Positions 40,635 to 49,479 of a stretch of DNA of 64,000 bases are shown here, in pieces. The stretch is from assembly GCA_052379845.1 (NCBI GenBank), contig JBQTCF010000014.1; one strand, 5' to 3'. The stretch is from Roseinatronobacter sp052379845 (GTDB lineage: Bacteria > Pseudomonadota > Alphaproteobacteria > Rhodobacterales > Rhodobacteraceae). The notes beneath the pieces were generated by a model. That model was not told where the DNA came from and ran no database searches. It saw nothing but the letters and a program-made list of their open reading frames with translations. The position numbers and the translations under genes are program-made. How positions within the stretch are numbered: the stretch's first letter is position 1; each line of letters starts with the position of its first letter.

Positions 40635-41825
40635 TCAGGCGCCCTGTCCGGTGGCAAGTTGGGCAGCAATTTCAGCGCGCGACTGGCGGCCGCGTTCGGT
40701 GGCGGATTTCAGCTGTCCGCAGGCGGCCATGATATCCTCGCCGCGGGGGGTGCGAATGGGGCTGGCATAGCCCGCCTTGTGGACGATGTCGGAAAACGCC
40801 TCGATGCGCGCCCAGTCACTGCGTTGATAGGGGGCACCGGGCCATTCATTGAACGGGATCAGGTTGATCTTGGCAGGAATACCCGCGATCAGTTTGACCA
40901 GACGCCGCGCATCGGCATCCGAATCATTCACATCCTTCAACATGACATATTCAAATGTAATGCGTTCGGAATTGGACAGGCGCGGGTATTCGCGCAAAGC
41001 GTCCAATAATGTCTTGATATTCCAGCGTTTGTTTATGGGCACCAGTTTGTCGCGCACCTCATCTGTGGTGGCATGGAAACTGATTGCCAGCAAACAGCCG
41101 ATTTCCTGCGCCGTGCGCGCAATTTCGGGCACAACGCCGGATGTGGACAAGGTGATGCGCCTGCGCGAGATCGACAGACCTTCGCCATCCATGACAATTT
41201 TCATGCCGTCGCGGACATTGTCGAAATTATAAAGCGGCTCTCCCATGCCCATAAGAACCACATTGCTGACAAGGCGCGTTTCATCCTTCGGCGCGCCGGG
41301 TTCGGGCCATTCCCCCAGATCATCACGCGCGACCAGAACCTGGCCCACAATTTCCGCAGCCGTCAGGTTGCGCACCAGTTTCTGGGTGCCGGTATGGCAG
41401 AAGGAACATGTCAGCGTGCAGCCAACTTGCGAAGAAATACAAAGGGTTCCACGGCTTTCTTCAGGTATGTAAACCGCTTCCACCTCGTGCCCGCCAGCGA
41501 TACGCAGCAAATATTTGCGCGTGCCGTCATCGGATATCTGGCGCGTTACAATTTCGGGGCGCGTGATTTCAAAATGCTCGGCCAGTTGCGCGCGATAGGC
41601 TTTGGCCAGATTGGTCATCACAGCGAAATCCTGCACGCCCCAATGATAGATCCATTGCCATATCTGCCCCACACGCATTTTCGCCTGCCGTTCGGGCGTG
41701 CCAGTGGCCACCAATGCATCGGCCATTTGCGCACGCGTCATGCCCACAAGGTTGCGCTTCCCCCCTTCGGGCAGGCGGCGTGGAAGTGTCATGACATCCT
41801 GCGTGATCGGGGCTGTGATGGCCAT
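40635..41825 (-). CDS. rlmN: 23S rRNA/tRNA adenine-C2 methyltransferase RlmN
   Basis: 396-aa radical-SAM enzyme methylating A2503 of 23S rRNA and A37 of some tRNAs. The [4Fe-4S] motif is CTLTCSFCHTG (CxxxCxxC). The GGMGEPL-type segment reads LMGMGEPLYNFDN, and the C-terminal active cysteine lies in IMAACGQLK. The ATG at 41825 has AAGGA about eight bases upstream and is preferred to a TTG at 41846. Length is typical for alphaproteobacteria. Confidence 0.95.
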   Translation of the reverse strand: MAITAPITQDVMTLPRRLPEGGKRNLVGMTRAQMADALVATGTPERQAKMRVGQIWQWIYHWGVQDFAVMTNLAKAYRAQLAEHFEITRPEIVTRQISDDGTRKYLLRIAGGHEVEAVYIPEESRGTLCISSQVGCTLTCSFCHTGTQKLVRNLTAAEIVGQVLVARDDLGEWPEPGAPKDETRLVSNVVLMGMGEPLYNFDNVRDGMKIVMDGEGLSISRRRITLSTSGVVPEIARTAQEIGCLLAISFHATTDEVRDKLVPINKRWNIKTLLDALREYPRLSNSERITFEYVMLKDVNDSDADARRLVKLIAGIPAKINLIPFNEWPGAPYQRSDWARIEAFSDIVHKAGYASPIRTPRGEDIMAACGQLKSATERGRQSRAEIAAQLATGQGA

Positions 41826-41866
41826 TTGCGGTATCCTTGGAAACAAGCTTTGGTCACATATAACAA

Positions 41867-41896
41867 GACCGCCCGGAATTTACAGCCCGGGCGGTC
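41867..41896 (-). terminator. Terminator-like hairpin after the second IalB gene
   Basis: A perfect 10-bp stem GACCGCCCGG/CCGGGCGGTC (41867-41876 with 41887-41896). On the minus strand it is followed by TTGTTATAT, a weak T-rich tail. It separates the IalB-family gene from rlmN. Confidence 0.6.
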
Positions 41897-41917
41897 ACAT
41901 TCGGGTAAAATGCGGGA

Positions 41918-42457
41918 TCACTCAGCGCATTGACGCTGCGCTTCTTCGGTTGCGGCGGTGAAGCCGAACAGCGAAAATGTGTCGCGCGTGTTGGTCCCGC
42001 GCGACGAACGCGCCCGCACCACAGCGTCTGTGCCCGCGCGCATGGCCGCGAAAATGCGCTGGTCTTCTTCCGGTGACCCGGCCCAGGCCCATTCCCCTTC
42101 TACGAAAAGCTGGAATTCATTGGTGCCGATCGTCACATCAACAGTTGAATCCGGCGCGAACGGGTAGCCCCCGGTAAAGGACACCTGCGGGGTGCCGCTG
42201 CCCCCACGATAGGTTGCAAACAGCAATATATCACCGCGCCGCACCTCGACGGGTTGGCCGCCGCGGGTGTTCAGGGTTTCGCGCGGGGCGGACACGGCCC
42301 AGCACTCCTTTGGTTCTTCTTCCACGAACACGCTCCAGGCCGTATCAGCGGCAACGCGGTTGGTGGATTCCTGCGCGAATGCGTTATTCGCGAACCCGCC
42401 CGCACACATCATCGCCACACATGCGAGTGTCGTTCCGTTCAGCCGTATCGACGCCAT
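41918..42457 (-). CDS. IalB-family periplasmic protein
   Basis: 179-aa secreted protein with signal peptide cleaved near NNAFAQE (about residues 25-30). The mature part begins AWSVFVEEEPKECWAVSAP, with one Cys there and one near the C-terminus (QRQCAE). This arrangement suits an IalB/DUF1176-like fold. It differs strongly from the protein at 10242, so the two are distant family members. The start at 42457 lies after GGAGGCAAGAAAG; a GTG at 42475 is an alternative. Function unknown. Confidence 0.72.
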   Translation of the reverse strand: MASIRLNGTTLACVAMMCAGGFANNAFAQESTNRVAADTAWSVFVEEEPKECWAVSAPRETLNTRGGQPVEVRRGDILLFATYRGGSGTPQVSFTGGYPFAPDSTVDVTIGTNEFQLFVEGEWAWAGSPEEDQRIFAAMRAGTDAVVRARSSRGTNTRDTFSLFGFTAATEEAQRQCAE

Positions 42458-42630
42458 CTGCTTTCTTGCCTCCACTTGGTCCGGGCTTTAGACTGGTATT
42501 TGCGCGTCGCGGGTGCGCAAGGCCCTAGCGCCTTTTATCGCCAAGGGTCAGGAATTTCAAAGCCCTCATCGTAAAAAATCGCGCAGGCGTGAATGCGTTT
42601 TGCGTCCGAATCATGGAATTGAGCGACAAA

Positions 42631-43653
42631 ATGCCGAAATCCAACAAGATACATGACAATGCAGTGCCGCTGATCGAACTTTGGCGCGGGGATCTGCTGG
42701 AAAGCGTGCATCTTGGGCATGCTGTCGTGATGCGCGCCAGTGGCGAGATTGTCGAAAGCTGGGGCCAGCCTGATGTGCTGATCTATCCAAGGTCCAGTTG
42801 CAAAATGGTGCAGGCCCTGCCGCTTCTGGAAACCGGGGCCGGGCGCGACCTGACCGCGGCGCAACTGGCGCTGTGCTGCGCGTCACATCAAGGGGCGAGG
42901 ATCCATGTTCAAGGTGTGGCGCGCTGGTTGTCCGATCTGGGGCTTTCGGAACCTGACCTGCGCTGCGGCATCCAACAAGCCGAAGATATTGAAGAACGCA
43001 ACCGCCTGATTGTCGCGCAGGAAAGCGCCTGCCAGATGCACAATAACTGTTCGGGCAAGCATGCGGGGTTTCTGACACTGAACCGCCATCTGGGCGGGCA
43101 TAGCGAATATGTGGACATGGACCACCCTGTGCAACGCGCCGTGCGGCAGGCATTTGAGGAGGTGACTGGCATGACCTCGCCGCACTATGGCATAGACGGG
43201 TGTTCTGCCCCGAATTTCGCCACCAGCCTGCAAGGGCTGGCGCTGGCCATGGCGCGATTTGCGGGCGCGTCCGACAGTGGCGACGCGCGTGCCCGCGCCA
43301 TGGTTGCGCTGCGCAACGCCATGATGGCACACCCTGACCTTGTGGCAGGCGAAACGCGTGCCTGCACCGAATTGATGCGCGCCATGGGCGGCAAGGGCGC
43401 TGTCAAAACCGGGGCCGAGGCCGTTTTCGTGGCCATCCTGCCCGAAGCGGGGCTGGGCATCGCGTTGAAAATTGTTGATGGCGGAACGCGCGCGGCAGAA
43501 GCTGCCATAACTGCGCTGTTGCTGCGCTACGGGGTGCTGGATCGCGGCCATCCGGTGGTCGCGCGCTACCTTGGCGACATGCGCAACCGGCGGGAACTGG
43601 TGGTGGGGCAGACGCGCTGCGCACCCGGTTTTTGCGCACATCCGCTCGGATGA
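42631..43653 (+). CDS. Asparaginase II-like protein
   Basis: 340-aa protein of the L-asparaginase II family (the Rhizobium-type enzyme, unrelated to E. coli AnsB). Conserved segments include ELWRGDLLESVHLGHAVVM, YPRSSCKMVQALPLLE, CASHQGA, NNCSGKHAGFL and GIDGCSAPNFA, with the family Ser-Lys and Cys residues intact. It should hydrolyse asparagine to aspartate and ammonia in the cytoplasm. Starts at 42613 and 42589 (GTG) are also possible; none has a strong ribosome binding site. No transporter or regulator is adjacent. Confidence 0.82.
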   Translation: MPKSNKIHDNAVPLIELWRGDLLESVHLGHAVVMRASGEIVESWGQPDVLIYPRSSCKMVQALPLLETGAGRDLTAAQLALCCASHQGARIHVQGVARWLSDLGLSEPDLRCGIQQAEDIEERNRLIVAQESACQMHNNCSGKHAGFLTLNRHLGGHSEYVDMDHPVQRAVRQAFEEVTGMTSPHYGIDGCSAPNFATSLQGLALAMARFAGASDSGDARARAMVALRNAMMAHPDLVAGETRACTELMRAMGGKGAVKTGAEAVFVAILPEAGLGIALKIVDGGTRAAEAAITALLLRYGVLDRGHPVVARYLGDMRNRRELVVGQTRCAPGFCAHPLG

Positions 43654-43751
43654 CCCGTCAATTGCGCTGCAGCGCGGCACAACGCTTTGCGCAGGTGTTG
43701 TAAATGCGCTATCCCACGTGGCAGACATTTCATGAAAAGGACCAGCACAGG

Positions 43752-44054
43752 ATGTTCAAATTTCTTTTTGGGAAATCCGCCAAGGAACCAGAGGTGATTA
43801 TTCGTGAAACACAACGCGAGACGGTGGAACGTGCGCTAAAGGAAATGAATGACATTCTGACCGCACTAAGCCCCCGCGCGGCGGTGACGGTCGATATGCA
43901 GCACGGCACAGTTTCAATTCAGTTGCCCGAACAAATGCCCGACGAGGCCAAGGCCCTGCCCGCCCCTGCCCCCGCGTCAGATGACACGGCCCAAATCCCA
44001 CAGGGCGACACGCCCGCCCTTGACACTGACGCGCCGCGCGCGCCCACGCAATAA
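43752..44054 (+). CDS. Hypothetical protein, small with amphipathic N-terminus
   Basis: 100-aa protein of unknown function. It opens with MFKFLFGKSAKEPEVIIRET, has a helical charged middle (ERALKEMNDILTALS), a beta-like segment (AAVTVDMQHGTVSIQLPEQ) and a Pro/Ala/Asp-rich tail. No signal peptide or membrane helix is seen. The start at 43752 gives the conserved-looking opening; a frame extension to 43704 is possible. A terminator follows directly. I cannot assign a role. Confidence 0.6.
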   Translation: MFKFLFGKSAKEPEVIIRETQRETVERALKEMNDILTALSPRAAVTVDMQHGTVSIQLPEQMPDEAKALPAPAPASDDTAQIPQGDTPALDTDAPRAPTQ

Positions 44055-44062
44055 GGCCCCTG

Positions 44063-44108
44063 GGACACCCCGCCGCCAATTCCTCCCGCGCCGGGTGTCC
44101 AGTCTTTT
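44063..44108 (+). terminator. Terminator after the small hypothetical gene
   Basis: GGACACCC (44063-44070) pairs perfectly with GGGTGTCC (44093-44100), followed by AGTCTTTT. It separates the small gene from the sulfhydrylase transcription unit. Confidence 0.65.
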
Positions 44109-44125
44109 GGTGTTAAGGGCCGGCA

Positions 44126-44175
44126 GACGGGATGCAATGCTTGCACGGTGGCAAACACTGTCGTAGCGTCCCGTC
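44126..44175 (+). promoter_or_regulatory. Structured leader upstream of the metY-like gene
   Basis: GACGGGATGC (44126-44135) pairs with GCGTCCCGTC (44166-44175) with one G-U pair, enclosing a smaller TTGC/GCAA stem. It ends 26 bp before the metY-like start codon. It does not match the SAM-II or SAM/SAH consensus that I remember. It may be a divergent operator palindrome or an RNA leader. Confidence 0.35.
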
Positions 44176-44201
44176 AGCAATTCACACAAAGGACGGATAT
44201 C

Positions 44202-45494
44202 ATGGCCGAGTCATCCCCGCGTTTCGACACATTGCAAATTCACGCAGGGGCACGGCCGGACCCGGCCACTGGCGCGCGTCAGGTGCCCATCTATCAATCA
44301 ACCGCGTTCGTGTTCCGCGATGCAGACCATGCGGCGGCATTGTTCAACCTGCAAGAAGTCGGCTATATCTATTCCCGCCTGACGAACCCGACTGTTTCAG
44401 CCCTGCAAGAACGCATGGCCACATTGGAAGGGGGGGCTGGCGCTGTCTGTGTCTCCTCGGGGCATTCGGCGCAGTTGCTGGCGCTGTTTGCGCTGATGGG
44501 ACCGGGGTTGAACATTGTGGCGTCCAACCGTCTGTATGGGGGCACAGTCACCCAATTCAGCCAGACGATACGCCGCTTCGGCTGGTCGGCCACCTTCGTG
44601 GATTTCGATGATCTGGACGCGCTGGATGCGGCGATTGACGAAAACACGCGCGCGGTATTTTGCGAATCCATCGCCAATCCGGGCGGGTATATCACCGATC
44701 TGGACGCAGTGTCGGCCATTACGGACCGGCACGGGATTCCGCTGATCGTTGATAACACCACCGCGACCCCCTATCTGTGCCGCCCCATTGAACACGGGGC
44801 CACGCTGGTGGTGCATTCAATGACCAAATACCTGACCGGCAATGGCACTGTTACTGGCGGCTGCGTGATTGATTCGGGGAAATTCGACTGGTCGGCCAAT
44901 GACAAGTTCCCGTCCCTGTCCCAGCCCGAACCTGCCTATCACGGGTTGAAATTCCACGAAACCTTCGGGCCGCTGGCCTATACGTTCCATTCCACGGCCG
45001 TGGGCCTTCGGGACCTTGGCATGACGCTGAACCCGCAGGCGGCGCATTACACACTGATGGGCATCGAAACGCTGTCGTTGCGGATGGAGCGCCACTGTGA
45101 AAACGCGCTGAAAGTCGCACAATGGCTGGAAGCCGACCCGCGTGTGGCCCATGTCACCTATGCGGGCCTGCCATCCTCGCCCTATCATGGGCGCATGGCC
45201 CGGATTTGCCCCAAGGGGGCGTCGTCGCTGTTCACCTTCGCGTTGAAGGACGGGTATGAAGCCTGCGTCAAGGTGATCGACAGTGTGGATCTGTTCAGCC
45301 ATGTCGCCAATCTGGGGGACACGCGGTCGCTGATCATCCATTCGGCCTCCACCACGCACCGGCAATTGTCACCTGCGCAACAGATTGCGGCAGGGGCTGC
45401 GCCCGATGTCATTCGTCTGTCGATCGGGCTGGAAGATCCCGCTGATCTGATTGCCGATCTGGATCAGGCAATGACCAAGGCCTGTTCGGCATAA
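44202..45494 (+). CDS. metY: O-acetylhomoserine sulfhydrylase-like PLP enzyme
   Basis: 430-aa Cys/Met-metabolism PLP-dependent enzyme. The PLP lysine is in HSMTKYLTGNGTVTGG, with an upstream SGHSAQLLAL phosphate-binding region and YSRLTNPTVSALQERMA. The sequence type and length (~430 aa) fit MetY, which makes homocysteine from O-acetylhomoserine and sulfide. Cystathionine gamma-synthase-type enzymes are shorter. AAAGGACGG precedes the ATG. A leader with a hairpin lies upstream. Confidence 0.85.
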   Translation: MAESSPRFDTLQIHAGARPDPATGARQVPIYQSTAFVFRDADHAAALFNLQEVGYIYSRLTNPTVSALQERMATLEGGAGAVCVSSGHSAQLLALFALMGPGLNIVASNRLYGGTVTQFSQTIRRFGWSATFVDFDDLDALDAAIDENTRAVFCESIANPGGYITDLDAVSAITDRHGIPLIVDNTTATPYLCRPIEHGATLVVHSMTKYLTGNGTVTGGCVIDSGKFDWSANDKFPSLSQPEPAYHGLKFHETFGPLAYTFHSTAVGLRDLGMTLNPQAAHYTLMGIETLSLRMERHCENALKVAQWLEADPRVAHVTYAGLPSSPYHGRMARICPKGASSLFTFALKDGYEACVKVIDSVDLFSHVANLGDTRSLIIHSASTTHRQLSPAQQIAAGAAPDVIRLSIGLEDPADLIADLDQAMTKACSA

Positions 45495-45519
45495 CGCGCG
45501 ACAAACCAGCCTTCTGGTA

Positions 45520-45559
45520 GCGACCTTTCGGGGCGGAACACCCCAATCCGAAAGGTCGC
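45520..45559 (+). terminator. Perfect 12-bp hairpin after metY
   Basis: GCGACCTTTCGG (45520-45531) pairs without mismatch with CCGAAAGGTCGC (45548-45559), and an internal GGGG/CCCC option exists. There is no T-run. It lies 26 bp after the stop codon and probably protects or defines the mRNA end. Confidence 0.4.
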
Positions 45560-45737
45560 GGCCTGCGCCTGATCACCATTATGGCAAAAGGACAAAGCCT
45601 GCTTGCCGTTGCAGGGCACAGACGCTAGCTAAACTGGAAGTGTCATATCGGGGACCTTGGCGATTTTTCGCTTTAGCGCGAACAGATCGTGGAAATGGGA
45701 CTCCCTTCAAACCTGATGGATGTGCTAAAGCCGCAAC

Positions 45738-48700
45738 ATGAAAACGAATTTCGCTCTTGGCATTACGCAGTCCGGTGTCACCTTGTGGCAGCGGGGTGAA
45801 CGTGGTTGGTTACGCGTCGGTGCGGTTGCACTGGATCACCCGGATATGGACACCGCTGTGGCGGATCTTGTGAAAACCGCGAAATCGCTGGTTTCCGACA
45901 CCGTGCTGACCCAGCTTGTCATTCCAGAAGATCAGGTGCTTTACACCCGGATCACGGCCCCCGGTCCGGGTGTGGATGCGCAGCGCAGCCAGATTCGCAA
46001 AGCCCTTGAAGGGCGCACGCCGTTTCCAGTGGAAGAACTGGATTTCGACTGGACAGGCGCAGGGCCGGATGTGGATGTGGCTGTTGTCGCCCGCGAAACC
46101 CTGATCGAAGCCGAAGATTTCGCCAAGAAGCACGGGTTGAACCCTGCCTGTTTTGTGGCGGCCCCTGTCGGGGGGGCGTTCAACCACGCCCCGTTCTTCG
46201 GTCACAGCCGTATTTTACGCGCCCTTCTGGGCGACCCCGCCACACTGACCCGCGACCGGGAAATCCTGCGCGAAACGGGCGCTGTGCCCCCCCCCGCCCC
46301 GGTTGCGCAGCCCGCAAAACCGGCCAAAGCTGACGCGCCCGCGCCCAATGTGCCCGCCGACAGTGCCAGCGCGGCCAGCCAGTCCCCAAAACCCGCTCAG
46401 GCACCGCAAGACGCGGTAGCGCCGCGCAAAACCGCCAAGCCGGATGTGACCCCCACCCCCGCCCCCGTGGCAACGCCAAAAGCCAAAACAGACACCAAAA
46501 CCCGCCAAGACACGCTTATTGACGCAGAACCAAAATCCACCAAAACCGCCACGGTCGGGCCTGCCATGTCCCCCATCGCGGATGTGCCTGTTCCTACGGC
46601 CCCTGTCGCGCCCAAAAACGGGCCAGAGCAGGTGTCCATCGGGTTCAAAAGCCGCCGCACCCCCCCGCCGCTTCAGGATGCAATAAACGCCGCCCCCCCC
46701 GCCGCCCCCCTCGCTACAAAGGACGCCAAAACGCTAAGCGCGCAAAAGCAAAAGCTGGCGGAACTGGGACTTGCCGCGCGCAGCGCGCCTGCCGCCGTCA
46801 CAAACAGGCTTGGCGAAGGGTTCCGCAGCAAATATGCCAGCGCCAATGCGCGCATTTCCGAAAGCATGGGGCAATTACGCGCGCGGCTGCAATCAGCAAC
46901 CAAAAAAACGCCGCCATCCCCTGTGCCGGATGCCGCTGCCTTGCGCGCCGACACCCCGAACACTGGCGCAACCCCACCAGCTGGCGCGGTTGCGCCCGCC
47001 CGCGGTGCGGCCCAACCGACAACCACGCGGGCGGCAAGCCCCGCCAAGGCGCCCAAACCCGCAACGCCAAAGGATGAAACGCCCCCCACCGCAGCGCCCG
47101 CCGCCAAGACCGCGCTGGCCGGGGCGATTGCATGGCCCAAAGCCGCAGACAACGCCGCACCCGCGCGAAAAACCCCGCTGGAAACGCTGCGTAGCCTTGG
47201 CCAGAACGCCGCCGCTGGCACCGCGAAAAGCACAGACCCCGAAGCGGAACGGCTGACGGTTTTCGGGGCGCGCGGGAATTCCGCAGGCCCGGGTCAGGTG
47301 TCATCCGGACAGGGCACATGGGCGCTGATTGGCGGTGGTGTGCTGATGATTGCGGTGGCAGCCGGAATATACGCGTTTTACTTCGCCCGTCCTTCCCCCT
47401 TGGACGCGCCTGTGACGCTGGCCCCCCCCCCCGAAGCCGCCTTGGACACGCCTGAAACATTATCCGATGACCTGATCACCACCGATGCTGATGACATCGA
47501 AGCTGCGCTTGGCCTTGAGGATGTGGCGCAACGCGGTCCGGCTGCCGACACGTCCGTGATGAATGAAGGTGCCCCAACCGAAAGCCCGGGTGACACCGCC
47601 GTTGACGCCGATCAGGGCAGCGCCCCCACCCCGGAGCGCGAGCAAGGCCGCATTGCCGGGCTGCGGTCGCCTGCGTTGATCATGCCGCAGGACCTTTCGC
47701 CCTTGCCTGAACGTCCTGCAACGCCCGACCCGTTCGGCACAGTGCCCCTGCCGCCCTTGCGCAGCGAACTGGCGCAGAGCGACGCCCCGGCACCCGTTCA
47801 GGGTGATCCTGCCACCAATGACGGCGCCCAAAGCGCCTTGCCCACGGGCGAGGATGCGCTGGAAATTGACGTCACCCAAGGGCGTCCCGGCACGGCCCCA
47901 CCCGAAAAACCCGTGCGGTTCACCTTGCCGGAACCCCCCGCGCAGGCCCCGGCGGACGCCCCTGACCCCGACGCAAATACCGCGGACATGCCTGCCCGCC
48001 AAAGTTCTGCCGCCGCAAGCACCTTCGCACCATCCCCCGATATTGTCCCGCCCAACGCCCGCCCCGATGAACGTGACCTGCAAATTGGCGTCACGCCCGG
48101 CAGACCGCCCGTTGTGCCCCCTGCGCGCCCCGAAGGCTTGGCCCCACAAAGCGATCAATCGCAAGATCAGGGACTGCCTGCCGAGGGGCAGACCCAACAG
48201 GCGGCAGCCCCCGCCGCATCTGCTGGCGGGCTTGCCCTGACGGCCCTGCGCCCTGCAAGCCGCCCCAGTGACCTGACGGCGCGTGCGGGCCGAACGCAGG
48301 ACGCTGCGGCAGCGCAAATTCAGAACACCACGCCACAGGCTGTTGCCGCATCCTTGCGCCCCTCAGACCGGCCCAGCAAATTCGCCTCTACGGTGCAGCG
48401 CGCGCTAAGTGCATCGACTGCGGCTGCGCCAGCATCCACAGCAGGCAGTGGCGCGCAGCGACAAGACCCCGTGCAAACGGCAAGCGCTGCGGCAATGCCG
48501 CGCATTCCCACATCAACCTCTGTATCGCGCGAAGCGACGCAGGCGCGCGCCATCAACCTGCGGCAAGTCAACCTGATTGGTGTCATGGGCACCGCATCAA
48601 ACCGGCGCGCGCTGGTGCGGCTGTCCAATGGACGTGTCATGACCGTGCGCGTGGGCGAAAGCCTTGATGGCGGACAGGTCACGGCGATTGGTGAAACCGA

Positions 48701-48752
48701 ATTGCGCTATAACCGGCGGGGTCGTGATGTTGTGTTGCGCATTGCATCCTGA
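45738..48752 (+). CDS. GspL/PilM-like plus GspC-like fusion membrane protein (1004 aa)
   Basis: Large protein of unknown function. Residues ~1-175 look like the cytoplasmic actin-like domain of GspL/PilM (VIPEDQVLYTRI, IRKALEGRTPFPVEELDF, VAVVARETLIEAEDFAKKHG). Residues ~180-525 are Ala/Pro/Lys-rich and probably disordered. One transmembrane helix follows (about 528-552, LIGGGVLMIAVAAGIYAFYF), then another ~375-residue acidic Pro-rich stretch. The C-terminal ~70 residues (VNLIGVMGTASNRRALVRLSNG) resemble the GspC homology region and the protein at 31914. The topology places the GspL part inside and the GspC part in the periplasm. No other secretion genes are near. Confidence 0.7.
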   Translation: MKTNFALGITQSGVTLWQRGERGWLRVGAVALDHPDMDTAVADLVKTAKSLVSDTVLTQLVIPEDQVLYTRITAPGPGVDAQRSQIRKALEGRTPFPVEELDFDWTGAGPDVDVAVVARETLIEAEDFAKKHGLNPACFVAAPVGGAFNHAPFFGHSRILRALLGDPATLTRDREILRETGAVPPPAPVAQPAKPAKADAPAPNVPADSASAASQSPKPAQAPQDAVAPRKTAKPDVTPTPAPVATPKAKTDTKTRQDTLIDAEPKSTKTATVGPAMSPIADVPVPTAPVAPKNGPEQVSIGFKSRRTPPPLQDAINAAPPAAPLATKDAKTLSAQKQKLAELGLAARSAPAAVTNRLGEGFRSKYASANARISESMGQLRARLQSATKKTPPSPVPDAAALRADTPNTGATPPAGAVAPARGAAQPTTTRAASPAKAPKPATPKDETPPTAAPAAKTALAGAIAWPKAADNAAPARKTPLETLRSLGQNAAAGTAKSTDPEAERLTVFGARGNSAGPGQVSSGQGTWALIGGGVLMIAVAAGIYAFYFARPSPLDAPVTLAPPPEAALDTPETLSDDLITTDADDIEAALGLEDVAQRGPAADTSVMNEGAPTESPGDTAVDADQGSAPTPEREQGRIAGLRSPALIMPQDLSPLPERPATPDPFGTVPLPPLRSELAQSDAPAPVQGDPATNDGAQSALPTGEDALEIDVTQGRPGTAPPEKPVRFTLPEPPAQAPADAPDPDANTADMPARQSSAAASTFAPSPDIVPPNARPDERDLQIGVTPGRPPVVPPARPEGLAPQSDQSQDQGLPAEGQTQQAAAPAASAGGLALTALRPASRPSDLTARAGRTQDAAAAQIQNTTPQAVAASLRPSDRPSKFASTVQRALSASTAAAPASTAGSGAQRQDPVQTASAAAMPRIPTSTSVSREATQARAINLRQVNLIGVMGTASNRRALVRLSNGRVMTVRVGESLDGGQVTAIGETELRYNRRGRDVVLRIAS

Positions 48753-48821
48753 CCCGGCCCGCGTGATAACAACCCCCAACAGCGTCCTGCGCGCGATTGC
48801 GCCTGAACACAGGAAAGAATG

Positions 48822-49421
48822 ATGTCCGAAAAGCAGGTTTCGCCCGCCATCAAGCTGGTGTTGGAATTTGGCCCGGTTTTTGCGTTTTTTGTGGGGTATA
48901 TTGCCACACGCGGGCAAAGCTACATGATTGGCGGCACGGAATATGACGCCTTCATCCTGATGACTGCCGCCTTCATTCCGGTGATGGGAATTGCCACATT
49001 CGCCTTATGGAAGCTGTCGGGCCGCCTAAGCCGGTTGCAGCTTGTAACGCTGGTCATGGTGGTGGTGTTTGGCGGGCTGACGGTCTGGCTGAATGATGAG
49101 CGTTTCTTCAAGATGAAACCCACCGCCGTGTATTCCATATTCGCCATTCTACTGGGCATTGGTCTGGCGCGGGGCCAAAGCTGGCTGCAACTGGTCATGG
49201 AAGGGGCGCTGCCGCTGACGCATGACGGCTGGATTGTGTTGACCAAACGTCTGGCCATCATGTTTGCCGCGATGGCCCTGGCCAATGAACTGGTCTGGCG
49301 CAGCATGTCCACAGATGCGTGGGTCAATTTCCGCACCTTCGTTCTGCCGTTCGCGCTGTTTGTGTTTTTCATGGCGCAAGCAAAACTGTTTGAACGCTAC
49401 AAGCCCGCGCCCGACAAATAG
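48822..49421 (+). CDS. yciB: Septation/inner-membrane protein YciB
   Basis: 199-aa inner-membrane protein of the YciB/IspZ family with five or six helices. It opens KLVLEFGPVFAFFVGYI and carries the family segments KPTAVYSIFAILLGIGLARGQSW and LTKRLAIMFAAMALANELVWR. YciB affects envelope integrity and septation. Two ATG codons stand in tandem; AGGAAAG spacing favours the second. The gene begins 66 bp after the large fusion protein and may share its transcript. Confidence 0.92.
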   Translation: MSEKQVSPAIKLVLEFGPVFAFFVGYIATRGQSYMIGGTEYDAFILMTAAFIPVMGIATFALWKLSGRLSRLQLVTLVMVVVFGGLTVWLNDERFFKMKPTAVYSIFAILLGIGLARGQSWLQLVMEGALPLTHDGWIVLTKRLAIMFAAMALANELVWRSMSTDAWVNFRTFVLPFALFVFFMAQAKLFERYKPAPDK

Positions 49422-49479
49422 CCTGCAGGAGCGCCCCTGCAGGCCCGACCAAGGGGTGGCCGGGCCGCAGGTCTACAGA

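Noticed and set aside
44101..44201. SAM-II or SAM/SAH riboswitch before the metY-like gene
   Set aside because: The pseudoknot core sequences remembered for these families are not visible. Only a generic hairpin is seen.
45738..48752. Reading the 1004-aa protein as translation initiation factor IF-2
   Set aside because: Only the Ala/Pro/Lys-rich composition resembles the IF-2 N-terminus. There is no GTPase G1-G4 motif set, and a membrane helix is present.
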